Shown here: piece by piece, positions 44,872 through 52,313 of the stretch
Numbering within the stretch: the stretch's first letter is position 1
How the letters are laid out: each line of letters begins with the position of its first letter
NCBI RefSeq assembly: GCF_000208405.1
Contig: NC_015437.1
Coordinates: forward strand, 2,225,501-2,289,500
From: Selenomonas sputigena ATCC 35185
Lineage (GTDB): Bacteria; Bacillota; Negativicutes; Selenomonadales; Selenomonadaceae
DNA: 64,000 bases
Direction: 5' to 3'
Position numbers and translations under genes: made by a program
The notes under the pieces: generated by a model
Told to the model about the DNA's origin: nothing
What the model saw: the letters and a program-made list of their open reading frames with translations, nothing else
Databases searched by the model: none

Positions 44872-47106
44872 TTATTCTACAACCGCTTTTGCTTTTCCTG
44901 CTCCCTTTTTGCCGTCCGAAGGGGAATTCATCATCTCTTGTGCGGACGGCAGCGGCGCATACTCGGCGAGGAATGCCGCCATCTCCTCCTCCGAAAGCGC
45001 GGGCGCGCCAAAATTGCGGGCGGGGCGCACATCCTTCTGACCTGCGCGAGACGGTGCAGACCTCGCCGAAGCTGCCCGTGGCGCACGCGAGCCGAGATCG
45101 GGCTTTCCCTCCTTGTCGTCGCAGCTCATGCGGCAGCGCGGGTAGTTCGAGCAGCCCCAGAAGTCGCCGTTTTTGCCGCGGCGCTTCACGAGGACGCCGT
45201 TTTGGCAGCGCGGGCACGGATGCTCGCCCCCGCGCTCGATCTTCGCGTCGAGCGCCTTCGCCACAAGGCGGCGCGTGAAAGCGACCTGCGCCGACAGAAA
45301 CTCTTCGAGCGTGCCCTCGCCGTCTGCCATCGAGTGCAGCTTGTCCTCCCAAAGCGCCGTGGCGTCGGGATAGACGAGATCGTCGGGCAGGGCGTCGACG
45401 AGGAGGTACGCCGTATCGGTCGGATAGAGCAGCTTCTTCTTGCCCTTCGCCGAAAGGAAGCGCCGCTTGATGAGATCGTCGATGATCGCCGCACGCGTCG
45501 CCTCCGTGCCGATGCCGTAGACATCCTTGAGGCGTTTCTTCGCCTCGGGGTCGAGCACGTACTTGTGGATCTCCTTCATGCCCTGCAGGAGCGTCGCCGG
45601 CGTGAAGCGCGGCGGCGGCTTCGTCGCACGCTTCTTGAGCGCGCCGCTCAAGTACGTCACGGCGTCGCCCTTCTTCAAGGGCGGCAGGACGCCGCCGTCT
45701 TCTTCCTCGCCGTCTGCATCGCCCGCATCAGCTTCTTCACCCGCGCCCTTCTTCGCCGTGCGGTAAATGGCACGCCAGCCCGCCTGAATCTCGCGCCGCC
45801 CATTCACGGCAAACACCTCGCCGTGATAGTCGAGAACCGCATGCGTCTTTTCGTAGACATGTTCGGGATAGAATTGCGCGATGAACGCCTGCGCGATCAG
45901 GCGGTAGATGTTCTCTTCCGTCTCCGTGAGCGTCCCGAGCCGCGCACGCACGCGCGTCGGAATGATCGCATGATGCGCCGTCACCTTCTTGTCGTTCCAT
46001 GCGCGGCTCTTGATCTTCGCGTCCGCGCCGCCCGCCCAATGCGACAGAGCCGCATCGTCGCCGTCCCTGAGATGCGCGAGGATCGCGGACGCATCCTTTC
46101 GCTGGTTCAGCGGCAGATATTCCGAGTCCGAGCGCGGGTATGTCGTGAGCTTCTTCTCATAGAGCTTCTGCGCCGTATCGAGCACGAGCTGCGGCTCGTA
46201 GCCGTACTTCCTGCCCGCGAGCACCTGAAGCGATGAAAGCGAAAACGGCAGTCGCTGTCCCTCCGTCTTCTTCGCGCGATGCAGCTCCGTCACGTGCCCG
46301 TCTGCAGGCGGCTCGGCGAAACCCGCGAGGCGCGCCTGTGCCGCCGCCTCGTCGACGAGCCTTCCCTCGCGGTCAAGCCCCGGCTCCTCCTCGCGCGGCT
46401 TCCAGACGGCTGTGAAATCCCCATCTGCATGGCGGAACTTCACACGAATCTCGAAATAATCTACGGGCTTGAAGCCCTCGATCTCACGCTCGCGGCGCAC
46501 GACGAGCGCCAAGGTCGGCGTCTTGACCCTGCCCACGGGCAGAACGAGCTTCTTGTGCCCCGCACGGCGTGCCGCGAGCGTATAGGCGCGCGAAAGGTTC
46601 ATGCCGATGAGCCAGTCGGCGCGGGCACGCGCCAGCGCCGACTGCTTGAGCGCGTAGAAGTCGCTGTTCTCGCGAAGATCCGCATTCGCCTCGCGGATGC
46701 TCTTCTCGTCGAGCGCGTTCAGAAGGATGCGCTTGACGGGCTTTTCGTTGCCGACGAAGTCGAGCACCTCGTCGATCAGAAGCTGCCCCTCGCGGTCGGG
46801 GTCGCCCGCATGGACGATCTCATCGGCACGCGCGATGAGATCCTTGACGATGCGGAACTGCCGCGCTGCCGACGGCGCGACGACGAGCTGCCACTCGGCG
46901 GGCACGATGGGCAGATCCTCCGTGCGCCAGAACTTGTACTTCTCGCTGTACTCCTCCGGCTCCTTCTGTCGCAGGATATGACCGAAGCCCCACGTCACCG
47001 CGCCTTCCGCCGTTTCCAGCCAGCCGTCGTGCGCGCGCACAGGGCCTTCGAGGCACTTGGCAATCTCGCGCCCCATGCTCGGTTTCTCCGCAATGTAGAG
47101 CCGCAA
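44872..47106 (-). CDS. topB: DNA topoisomerase III
   Basis: 744 aa starting at TTG 47106, seven bases after AGGAGG. Type IA topoisomerase that decatenates and relaxes single-stranded-gap DNA. The Toprim domain starts LYIAEKPSMGREIAKCL, the active-site Tyr lies in TTYPRSDSEYLP, and IPTRVRA is a conserved partner. A C-terminal zinc ribbon (CPRC...GCSNYPRC) and a basic Ala/Lys tail follow. Longer open frame upstream runs into the repeat element and is not coding. Confidence 0.93.
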   Translation of the reverse strand: MRLYIAEKPSMGREIAKCLEGPVRAHDGWLETAEGAVTWGFGHILRQKEPEEYSEKYKFWRTEDLPIVPAEWQLVVAPSAARQFRIVKDLIARADEIVHAGDPDREGQLLIDEVLDFVGNEKPVKRILLNALDEKSIREANADLRENSDFYALKQSALARARADWLIGMNLSRAYTLAARRAGHKKLVLPVGRVKTPTLALVVRREREIEGFKPVDYFEIRVKFRHADGDFTAVWKPREEEPGLDREGRLVDEAAAQARLAGFAEPPADGHVTELHRAKKTEGQRLPFSLSSLQVLAGRKYGYEPQLVLDTAQKLYEKKLTTYPRSDSEYLPLNQRKDASAILAHLRDGDDAALSHWAGGADAKIKSRAWNDKKVTAHHAIIPTRVRARLGTLTETEENIYRLIAQAFIAQFYPEHVYEKTHAVLDYHGEVFAVNGRREIQAGWRAIYRTAKKGAGEEADAGDADGEEEDGGVLPPLKKGDAVTYLSGALKKRATKPPPRFTPATLLQGMKEIHKYVLDPEAKKRLKDVYGIGTEATRAAIIDDLIKRRFLSAKGKKKLLYPTDTAYLLVDALPDDLVYPDATALWEDKLHSMADGEGTLEEFLSAQVAFTRRLVAKALDAKIERGGEHPCPRCQNGVLVKRRGKNGDFWGCSNYPRCRMSCDDKEGKPDLGSRAPRAASARSAPSRAGQKDVRPARNFGAPALSEEEMAAFLAEYAPLPSAQEMMNSPSDGKKGAGKAKAVVE

Positions 47107-47140
47107 GACTTCTCCTCCTTTCCGCGCACAGCGATATTTT

Positions 47141-47239
47141 ATGAAAGCCCACGAAGCCCAGCCGAAGGCGCAGGCTGATTGGGTAACTTTCCTTAAGGGC
47201 GGCGCACGTTTGTCCACGAAGCGGACGTTTGTGCGTGCA
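47141..47239 (-). repeat. Structured intergenic repeat, copy 3 (inverted)
   Basis: Divergent copy of the 13091-13298 repeat on the opposite strand, between topB and lysA. Both stem regions persist, and at two paired positions both partners differ from copies 1-2 (T:A to C:G). Confidence 0.85.
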
Positions 47240-47291
47240 GTTTCTCATGCAAATCAAATATTTTCTTCTATTATACCACAAATCGCCTTCA

Positions 47292-47320
47292 TTGACAGCC
47301 CTGCGCTGCATTGTTATAAT
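47292..47320 (+). promoter_or_regulatory. lysA promoter
   Basis: Consensus TTGACA (47292-47297), 17-bp spacer, TATAAT (47315-47320), 70 bp upstream of the start codon. Confidence 0.85.
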
Positions 47321-47335
47321 GGCGAAAGAATCAGC

Positions 47336-47356
47336 GCCGCCGCACAGGCGGCTTTT
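47336..47356 (+). promoter_or_regulatory. Possible attenuator hairpin in the lysA leader
   Basis: GCCGCC-GCACA-GGCGGC followed by TTTTC, lying just inside the predicted leader. It resembles a small intrinsic terminator. No lysine riboswitch would fit in the 60-nt leader. Confidence 0.35.
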
Positions 47357-47389
47357 CACTCCATCAGAAACATTTTGGGAGGCATCCTT

Positions 47390-48658
47390 ATGACAGAAAA
47401 AGTTTTCCCCATAAGCCGCGAGAGGCTTGAGGAAATCATCGAACAATATCCGACGCCCTTTCACATCTACGACGAAAAGGCCATTCGCGAGAACTTCCGC
47501 CGCTTCAAGCGAGCCTTCTCGTGGGCGCCGAACTTCACCGAGCACTTCGCCGTCAAGGCAGCGCCAAATCCGCGCCTCCTGCAGATTCTGCACGAAGAGG
47601 GCGCGGGCACGGACTGCAGCTCCATCGCCGAACTCCTTCTCTCCGAGGCCGCCGGCATCAAGGGCGAAGAGATCATGCTGACCTCGAACGACACGCCCGC
47701 CGAGGAATTCCAGAAAGCGCGCGAACTCGGCGCCATCATCAATCTCGACGACATCAGCCACATCGACTACCTCGAAAAGTGCGCGGGCTTCCCCGACTGC
47801 CTCTCCTTCCGCTACAATCCCGGCCCGCTCATCGAAGGCAACGACATCATCGGCAAGCCGACCGAGGCGAAGTACGGCCTTACGCACCACCAGATCTTCG
47901 ACGCCTACAAGATCGCACGCGAAAAGGGCGTCAAGCGCTTCGGCCTGCACACCATGGTCATATCGAGCGAGCTTAGGAATGAAGCCTTCCTCTTCACGGC
48001 GGAACTCATGTTCAACCTCGCCGTAGAAATCAAGAAGCGCCTCGGCATCTCGCTCGAATTCGTCAACCTCGGCGGCGGCTTCGGCATTCCCTATCGCCCC
48101 GAAGAAGAAGCCATCGACGTCGAGCGCGTCGGAAGCGGCATCGAAGCGCTCTACAAGAAGATCATCGAGCCGGCGGGACTCGCAGGCCTCGCCATCAAGG
48201 CAGAATCTGGCCGCTACATCACCGGCCCCTACGGCTGGCTCGTCACAACGGCGCTGCATGAAAAGAAGACGTACAAGGACTACATCGGCCTCGACGCCTG
48301 CATGGCGAACCTCATGCGCCCCGCACTCTACGGCGCGTATCACCACATCACCGTCGTCGGCAAGGAAGACGCCTTCTGCGATCACATCTACGACATCACC
48401 GGCTCGCTCTGCGAAAACAACGACAAATTCGCCATCGATCGCAAACTGCCCAAGATCGACATCGGCGACCGCATCGTCATCCACGACACCGGCGCACACG
48501 GCCACGCCATGGGCTTCAACTACAACGGCAAGCTCAGAAGCGCGGAACTGCTGCTCCGAGAAGACGGCAGCGTCGAACTCATCCGCCGCGCCGAAACCTT
48601 GGGCGACTACTTCGCCACCCTCGACATCCCCGGCGGCCTGATGAAGCCGCACGCTTGA
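47390..48658 (+). CDS. lysA: Diaminopimelate decarboxylase family protein
   Basis: 422 aa from the ATG at 47390 (GGGAGG site). Fold-III PLP decarboxylase converting meso-diaminopimelate to lysine. PLP Lys56 lies in HFAVKAAPNP, the phosphate-binding glycines in NLGGGFGIPY, ESGRYITGPYG follows, and SLCENND provides the Cys at the dimer active site. An Orn/Lys or carboxynorspermidine decarboxylase of the same fold is the main alternative. Its last bases contain the -35 of the antisense RNA promoter. Confidence 0.88.
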   Translation: MTEKVFPISRERLEEIIEQYPTPFHIYDEKAIRENFRRFKRAFSWAPNFTEHFAVKAAPNPRLLQILHEEGAGTDCSSIAELLLSEAAGIKGEEIMLTSNDTPAEEFQKARELGAIINLDDISHIDYLEKCAGFPDCLSFRYNPGPLIEGNDIIGKPTEAKYGLTHHQIFDAYKIAREKGVKRFGLHTMVISSELRNEAFLFTAELMFNLAVEIKKRLGISLEFVNLGGGFGIPYRPEEEAIDVERVGSGIEALYKKIIEPAGLAGLAIKAESGRYITGPYGWLVTTALHEKKTYKDYIGLDACMANLMRPALYGAYHHITVVGKEDAFCDHIYDITGSLCENNDKFAIDRKLPKIDIGDRIVIHDTGAHGHAMGFNYNGKLRSAELLLREDGSVELIRRAETLGDYFATLDIPGGLMKPHA

Positions 48659-48683
48659 CAGGAACTTGCGAAAAATCTATAAT
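48655..48683 (+). promoter_or_regulatory. Strong promoter of the second antitoxin RNA
   Basis: Perfect consensus TTGACA (48655-48660), 17-bp spacer, TATAAT (48678-48683), overlapping the lysA stop codon. No protein-coding gene follows on this strand. Confidence 0.85.
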
Positions 48684-48689
48684 GACAAA

Positions 48690-48783
48690 AGAAGAGTGAC
48701 TGGCGTTTGGTCGCGTCGGTCTCTCCCTTGAATTTTTAGTTCTTGAAAGAGGAGCCGCCGTAACCGCGCTGCGGTTCTTTTTT
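48690..48783 (+). ncRNA. Antisense RNA opposite a holin-like toxin mRNA
   Basis: About 95 nt from the consensus promoter to the intrinsic terminator AACCGC-GCT-GCGGTT plus T run (48762-48783). It would be complementary to the 3' untranslated part of the toxin mRNA, an arrangement like RatA/txpA or SR4/bsrG. Near its 5' end it carries AGTGACTGGCG, also present at the 5' end of the toxin mRNA. Confidence 0.7.
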
Positions 48784-48787
48784 CTAC

Positions 48788-48877
48788 TTACATATCAAGC
48801 AGATGAAAAGTGATGTCGACTGCAAGCGCAAGCGCTGCAATCAGGAGTGACAGCTTTTCATAGAGCGTCACGCGCAT
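48788..48877 (-). CDS. Holin-like type I toxin peptide
   Basis: 29 aa with GGAGGTG directly before the ATG. The pattern YEKLSLLIAALALAVDI is that of the short Firmicute 'putative holin-like toxin' peptides (YEALSLMIAFA-type), a single hydrophobic helix with short ends. It has its own promoter at 48925-48953 and an antisense RNA, which supports a type I toxin. Below the size limit of most gene finders. Confidence 0.7.
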   Translation of the reverse strand: MRVTLYEKLSLLIAALALAVDITFHLLDM

Positions 48878-48924
48878 CACCTCCTCGCATGGAGGAGAAC
48901 CGACTGTCGCCAGTCACTGGGGCG

Positions 48925-48953
48925 ATTATAGCATGTGACGCCACGCAGCGCAA
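48925..48953 (-). promoter_or_regulatory. Promoter of the holin-like toxin mRNA
   Basis: Minus strand TTGCGC (48953-48948), 17-bp spacer, TATAAT (48930-48925) with an extended TGC. The predicted start is the A of AGTGACTGGCG. The toxin mRNA then has this 11-mer at its 5' end and the complement CGCCAGTCACT near its 3' end, allowing end-to-end pairing. Confidence 0.75.
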
Positions 48954-48994
48954 CAAGAAGGGCGCCGTCCGTCGACGGCGCCCTTCTTGTTGCG
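48949..48994. terminator. Strong hairpin/terminator
   Basis: A perfect 20-bp stem with a 6-nt loop followed by TTTT on the plus strand. On the minus strand it shields the toxin promoter, whose -35 lies in its base, from upstream transcription. Confidence 0.75.
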
Positions 48995-49002
48995 TTTTGC
49001 GC

Positions 49003-49230
49003 TCACGCATCTACATTCGGCACACCATGCTCTTCGAGCAGAGACAATATTGCCTGAACCTCTGCTAGATGAGTTTCGGTGAAACAAATGACCTAATCTC
49101 CTGGAAGGAATACCTCCCATACACCATCCGAACTTTCCTGACAGGTGTTCTGCAATGCTTCTTTGAGCTCTGCCTTGAACGATTCCTTCTTTCCATCACG
49201 CAGTCCCCGATATCGCGCAGAGTTCGGCAT
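49003..49230 (-). pseudogene. Small ORF interrupted by an in-frame amber codon
   Basis: 45 codons from the ATG at 49230, then TAG, then 29 more sense codons to TGA in the same frame. Both halves look protein-like (LRDGKKESFKAELKEALQ; AEVQAILSLLEEHGVPNVDA). A single G-to-T change at a GAG codon would explain it. No family recognised, and the ribosome site is poor. It belongs to the AT-rich island downstream of DUF1653. Either a recent pseudogene or chance. Confidence 0.4.
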
Positions 49231-49314
49231 AAACTTATTGGATTACGCCTCTTACAAAAATGCTTGATCACAATCTTTAAGCATGGGAATTTCGAGTTGA
49301 TAAGCAATGCTGAC

Positions 49315-49557
49315 CTATTGTGCCACAATCTTCTCAAACCTGTATTTCTGTTTTACCGTTGGATATTTCTCATGATCTACTTCACTCATGAACATTTCCA
49401 ACGGTCTGGCATAAATTCCATACCCTCCGTACAAAGCTTGATAGACGACTAATCGCGTGTCTGTCTCCGTATGCTCCGCAATCGCGATAATTCGATAATC
49501 ATTCTGTTTGAAATGCCGCCATATTTCACCATGCATCGGCAAGGCTCTATCAATCAT
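49315..49557 (-). CDS. DUF1653 domain protein
   Basis: 80 aa. It matches DUF1653 across nearly its whole length: [40 protein letters not shown] and a closing KYRFEKI. Function unknown. Its ATGA overlaps the end of the upstream 2TM gene, indicating translational coupling. The frame stays open for 20 more codons past the TAG, probably without meaning. Confidence 0.8.
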   Translation of the reverse strand: MIDRALPMHGEIWRHFKQNDYRIIAIAEHTETDTRLVVYQALYGGYGIYARPLEMFMSEVDHEKYPTVKQKYRFEKIVAQ

Positions 49558-50000
49558 TCCTCATTAGTCTCCCTCAAAATTTTTTCCAACATTTTATCTG
49601 CAATTGCAAAGTACTCACTTCTGAATATAGCATATACTGAGGCAAGGAGCAAAGCGAGCGCCCCTATCGTCCCCATCCAGAATGCATCCGCGCTATTCTT
49701 AAGAGCACTAATCATTTCTGTAAATTGATTTCCGACCATCCCCACCAACAGGCCAAGTATAACGACGATAAAAAACGCACGCTGTGCGTCCTGCAACTTC
49801 CTCACCATCTCTTGTCGGCGTACAGAAGTCAACCTTTTCTTCTCTCTATCTGCAGCAACCTTTGCAATTTCATTCGCTTTCAACGATACAATCTCTTGTA
49901 TTATCTCGGCCTCCAATTGTTTCAATGCCCGACTTTTTAATTCAGCATCGCCATCTTGCGTAGATATATACTTTCTTAAGGTATCGTGCAGTATCGACAT
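49554..50000 (-). CDS. Coiled-coil plus two-TM membrane protein
   Basis: 148 aa. Residues 1-70 are charged and helical (probable coiled coil, [16 protein letters not shown]). Two membrane segments follow (about 75-93, [15 protein letters not shown], and 109-126, [17 protein letters not shown]) and a short helical C-terminus. The layout resembles SLATT-type two-TM effectors of nucleotide-sensing conflict systems, though no family match is certain. It begins one base after the Dcd-like gene. AT-rich codon use unlike the core genes. Confidence 0.65.
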   Translation of the reverse strand: MSILHDTLRKYISTQDGDAELKSRALKQLEAEIIQEIVSLKANEIAKVAADREKKRLTSVRRQEMVRKLQDAQRAFFIVVILGLLVGMVGNQFTEMISALKNSADAFWMGTIGALALLLASVYAIFRSEYFAIADKMLEKILRETNEE

Positions 50001-50001
50001 C

Positions 50002-50607
50002 CTATCTCCCTACCAGCGCATTGATAAAAGCATCGACTTTTTTTCTTTCAGTGTCTGATATATCATCATCTAGGCTAGGCGTGACAAAATCATCCTCATC
50101 CTGATACTTCGCCGCCTTTTTACGGTCATATAATTTTGTTTCCGTAATATCCCCTGTCACTTCTTCAAAAACCATCTGAGCAATTGCCAAATCAGGATAA
50201 ATATCTATGATATTAGGGGTAGCATTGTACAAGCCAAGATACAAATACCCTTTGAAGTTCGGGTTCATATGCTGATCAGACACCACAAGACCAAACCGGT
50301 TAAACGTCGTACGCGGGCGAACATGAGCTGTCATATTTGCGGGAATGAAAAATTTTTCTTTCGTCTTTACCAACAGATATTCGTTCGGTTTGATATGATA
50401 GCCTTTCGTGATGTCTATCTTGCGGGTAACAAGCTCCATCTGTTTCTTATTGCGCAAATCTACAGCTTTATCTAAAGATTGATACGCCATAACAATGTCA
50501 CTGGACGAAATATCATAAGATACCGCCTGCAATTTCTTTTCATCAAAAGGTACGATCATGGCCTTTTCTTTGACCAATTTCCTTATCTCCGTATCAGCCA
50601 ATATCAT
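50002..50607 (-). CDS. Dcd/dUTPase-fold protein lacking the catalytic glutamate
   Basis: 201 aa from the ATG at 50607 behind GAGGTG. It aligns with dCTP deaminase: SYDISSSD, the triphosphate-binding RTTFNRFG in place of RSSLARLG, and YPDLAIAQMVFEEV. The catalytic Glu (E138 in E. coli Dcd, in a V/TLEFYN block) is Gly125 (YLGLYN). It probably binds a nucleotide without deaminating it. An acidic tail of about 40 residues follows the fold. First gene of the three-gene island operon with the 2TM and DUF1653 genes. Confidence 0.75.
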   Translation of the reverse strand: MILADTEIRKLVKEKAMIVPFDEKKLQAVSYDISSSDIVMAYQSLDKAVDLRNKKQMELVTRKIDITKGYHIKPNEYLLVKTKEKFFIPANMTAHVRPRTTFNRFGLVVSDQHMNPNFKGYLYLGLYNATPNIIDIYPDLAIAQMVFEEVTGDITETKLYDRKKAAKYQDEDDFVTPSLDDDISDTERKKVDAFINALVGR

Positions 50608-50779
50608 AAAAAACACCTCGTTAAAAGAATATGCTTGACTTTCCTTTATCTATAATTTCCATACTACATTTATGTCGAAAATCCTGCTTGCTTAAAAAAA
50701 ATCTATTTTAGATGTTTTTAATTATCGCAACAATATCATCAAGCATGCGATGAGCACTACATGCAGCATTGCCGATACA

Positions 50780-50818
50780 CAAGAGCGCCTAGGCAGAGAA
50801 GCCGTCTAGGCGTTCTTG
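50780..50818. repeat. Inverted repeat in the island flank
   Basis: CAAGA-CGCCTAG / CTAGGCG-TCTTG around a 13-nt loop. No T tract on either strand. The rest of 50608-50874 is AT-rich and shows no gene. Confidence 0.5.
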
Positions 50819-50874
50819 CAAAATTCACTGCTCGCTCTCCTTGAATCATCAGCTTCTGTTGTGATCAAGTTTTT

Positions 50875-51122
50875 TTATAACACGAGTATCCAATCAACAT
50901 ATGTCAAATTTCTCACTTCAAATAGCGTACGATATCCGTTATAAGAATGCGGTCGTACATGATTGTATGTGGTATAAGCAAAATATTCCACGGTACGGCA
51001 GGAAGGCTACTCATCTCGGCGCTCGCGAAGATAAGTTCTTCGTTCTTCAGCGTATTGAAATAGCGCTCCCTAGGGGCGTTATCATACGGGCATCCAGCCG
51101 TTCTCAGGTTTTGCCTCAAGTC
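50875..51122 (-). pseudogene. IS3-family transposase remnant
   Basis: Two frames together give the C-terminal end of an IS3-family (IS150-group) OrfB. GCPYDNAPRERYFNTLKNE lies in one frame, and VEYFAYTTYNHVRPHSYNGY through the normal stop lies in the next, with a frameshift around 51000. The DDE catalytic Glu region is included, but the N-terminal two thirds, OrfA and the ends are absent. A dead fragment marking past insertion at this edge of the island. Confidence 0.85.
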
Positions 51123-51210
51123 ACGTTCCTCGCAAAAGTGGGTAATCGACTTTCTTGCTGCTCAGGTGCAGCTTCACTCTCGCCACTATTGAGCCGTCCA
51201 TATATAATGT

Positions 51211-51239
51211 TTAACAATCGCCGCCTTTTCTGCTATAAT
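51211..51239 (+). promoter_or_regulatory. Promoter of the yybS-gdpP-rplI-lonC-dnaB operon
   Basis: TTAACA (51211-51216), 17-bp spacer ending TGC, TATAAT (51234-51239). The leader contains a hairpin AGCCGC/GCGGCT at 51259-51285. Confidence 0.8.
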
Positions 51240-51305
51240 AGGGTATCGCGACAAAAATAGCCGCAGCTTGAAAAGAGCGGCGGCTTGATTCAGAGAGGAT
51301 GGAAT

Positions 51306-52265
51306 ATGACGATGCGACAGATCTCGCCGGGGCAGGAGCGTTGGGCGCTCCTCATCATGGCGTTTCTCTTTGCGCTTGCCGCACCGTTCCTGCCGGTTTT
51401 GGGCGTGGTCTTTCTTCTAGGCTGGACGGCGCCGCTGGTCGTCTTGATCGTGCGCCACGGCTACGGCTACGCCGTGCCCGGCGTCGTCCTTGCGGCAGGT
51501 TTCTACTATGCCGTGCTCGGCGCTCTGGGGGCACTGCATACGCTTTTTCTCGTCGTGCCGCTGGCGTTCTTCCTAGGATTCGGCCTTCGCCGCAAATGGG
51601 AGGCGGTGCGCCTCATCAAGTGGGGGCTCGTGATCTCGCTTTCGGGCACGCTCGTCTCGCTGCTCTTTGCAGCGCTCATCTTCGGCGTTGACCCTCTGGC
51701 GCCCTTTATCGAAGCTGTGCGCGAGTCGTACCAAGGGCTCGGCTCTGCCATGCGGTCGAGCGGCAGCCTTACCCCGGCCGAGACGCAGGCTTTGGAGAAG
51801 CAGGTCGCCTCGCTCGTCGAGACGGTCTCTCTGATCGCGCCGACGATCTTCGTCGTGGAGTCGACTCTCGCCGTCCTCGTGAACTTCGTCGCCGCAGGCG
51901 TCCTGTTCTCTCGTATTGGTCAGAAGATGCCGTCCTTGCCGCCGTTTCGCGAGTGGCGCTTTTCCGTCTACTTTCTCTTCCTCTTCGGCTTTTCCCTCGT
52001 GGGGCTTTACTGGGGCGGCACGCGCCACATCCCGCTTCTTTACGAGGCATCGCTCAACGGCGACATCATTGCGACGTTCGCAGGTCTCATCCAGGGCTTT
52101 TCGCTCTTGTGGTATGTGGCCGATCACTGGAAGATCGGACGCTTCTGGCGCTGGACGATCGTCGCCTTCGCCGTTTTGAGCGCATTCCTCATGCAGCTCA
52201 TCGCCTTTACGGGGCTTTTCGATATGTACTTCGACTACCGCCGCCGCTTCAGCCGTCGGCGCTAG
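51306..52265 (+). CDS. yybS: YybS family (DUF2232) membrane protein
   Basis: 319 aa from the ATG at 51306 with GAGAGG seven bases upstream. Polytopic, about eight membrane segments, with a C-terminal basic end (RRRFSRRR). Members are always found beside gdpP and rplI in Firmicutes; the role is unknown, possibly an energy-coupling-type transport component. Confidence 0.85.
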   Translation: MTMRQISPGQERWALLIMAFLFALAAPFLPVLGVVFLLGWTAPLVVLIVRHGYGYAVPGVVLAAGFYYAVLGALGALHTLFLVVPLAFFLGFGLRRKWEAVRLIKWGLVISLSGTLVSLLFAALIFGVDPLAPFIEAVRESYQGLGSAMRSSGSLTPAETQALEKQVASLVETVSLIAPTIFVVESTLAVLVNFVAAGVLFSRIGQKMPSLPPFREWRFSVYFLFLFGFSLVGLYWGGTRHIPLLYEASLNGDIIATFAGLIQGFSLLWYVADHWKIGRFWRWTIVAFAVLSAFLMQLIAFTGLFDMYFDYRRRFSRRR

Positions 52266-52313
52266 GAGATGCCGTCCCAGCGGCATTTTCCAATCTCATA
52301 GGAGGTGGCTTTC

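Noticed and set aside
47321-47389. Lysine riboswitch upstream of lysA
   Set aside because: The leader is only about 60 nt, far shorter than an L-box, and lacks its conserved core.
49253-49315. Amber readthrough of the DUF1653 gene
   Set aside because: The domain is complete at the TAG; the 20-codon continuation is short enough to be chance.
49069-49452. Hydrophobic 127-codon frame on the plus strand in the island
   Set aside because: It is antisense to the DUF1653 gene and the amber-interrupted frame and has no ribosome site.
50002-50607. Ordinary housekeeping dCTP deaminase
   Set aside because: The catalytic Glu position is Gly and the gene lies in an AT-rich island with unrelated cargo.
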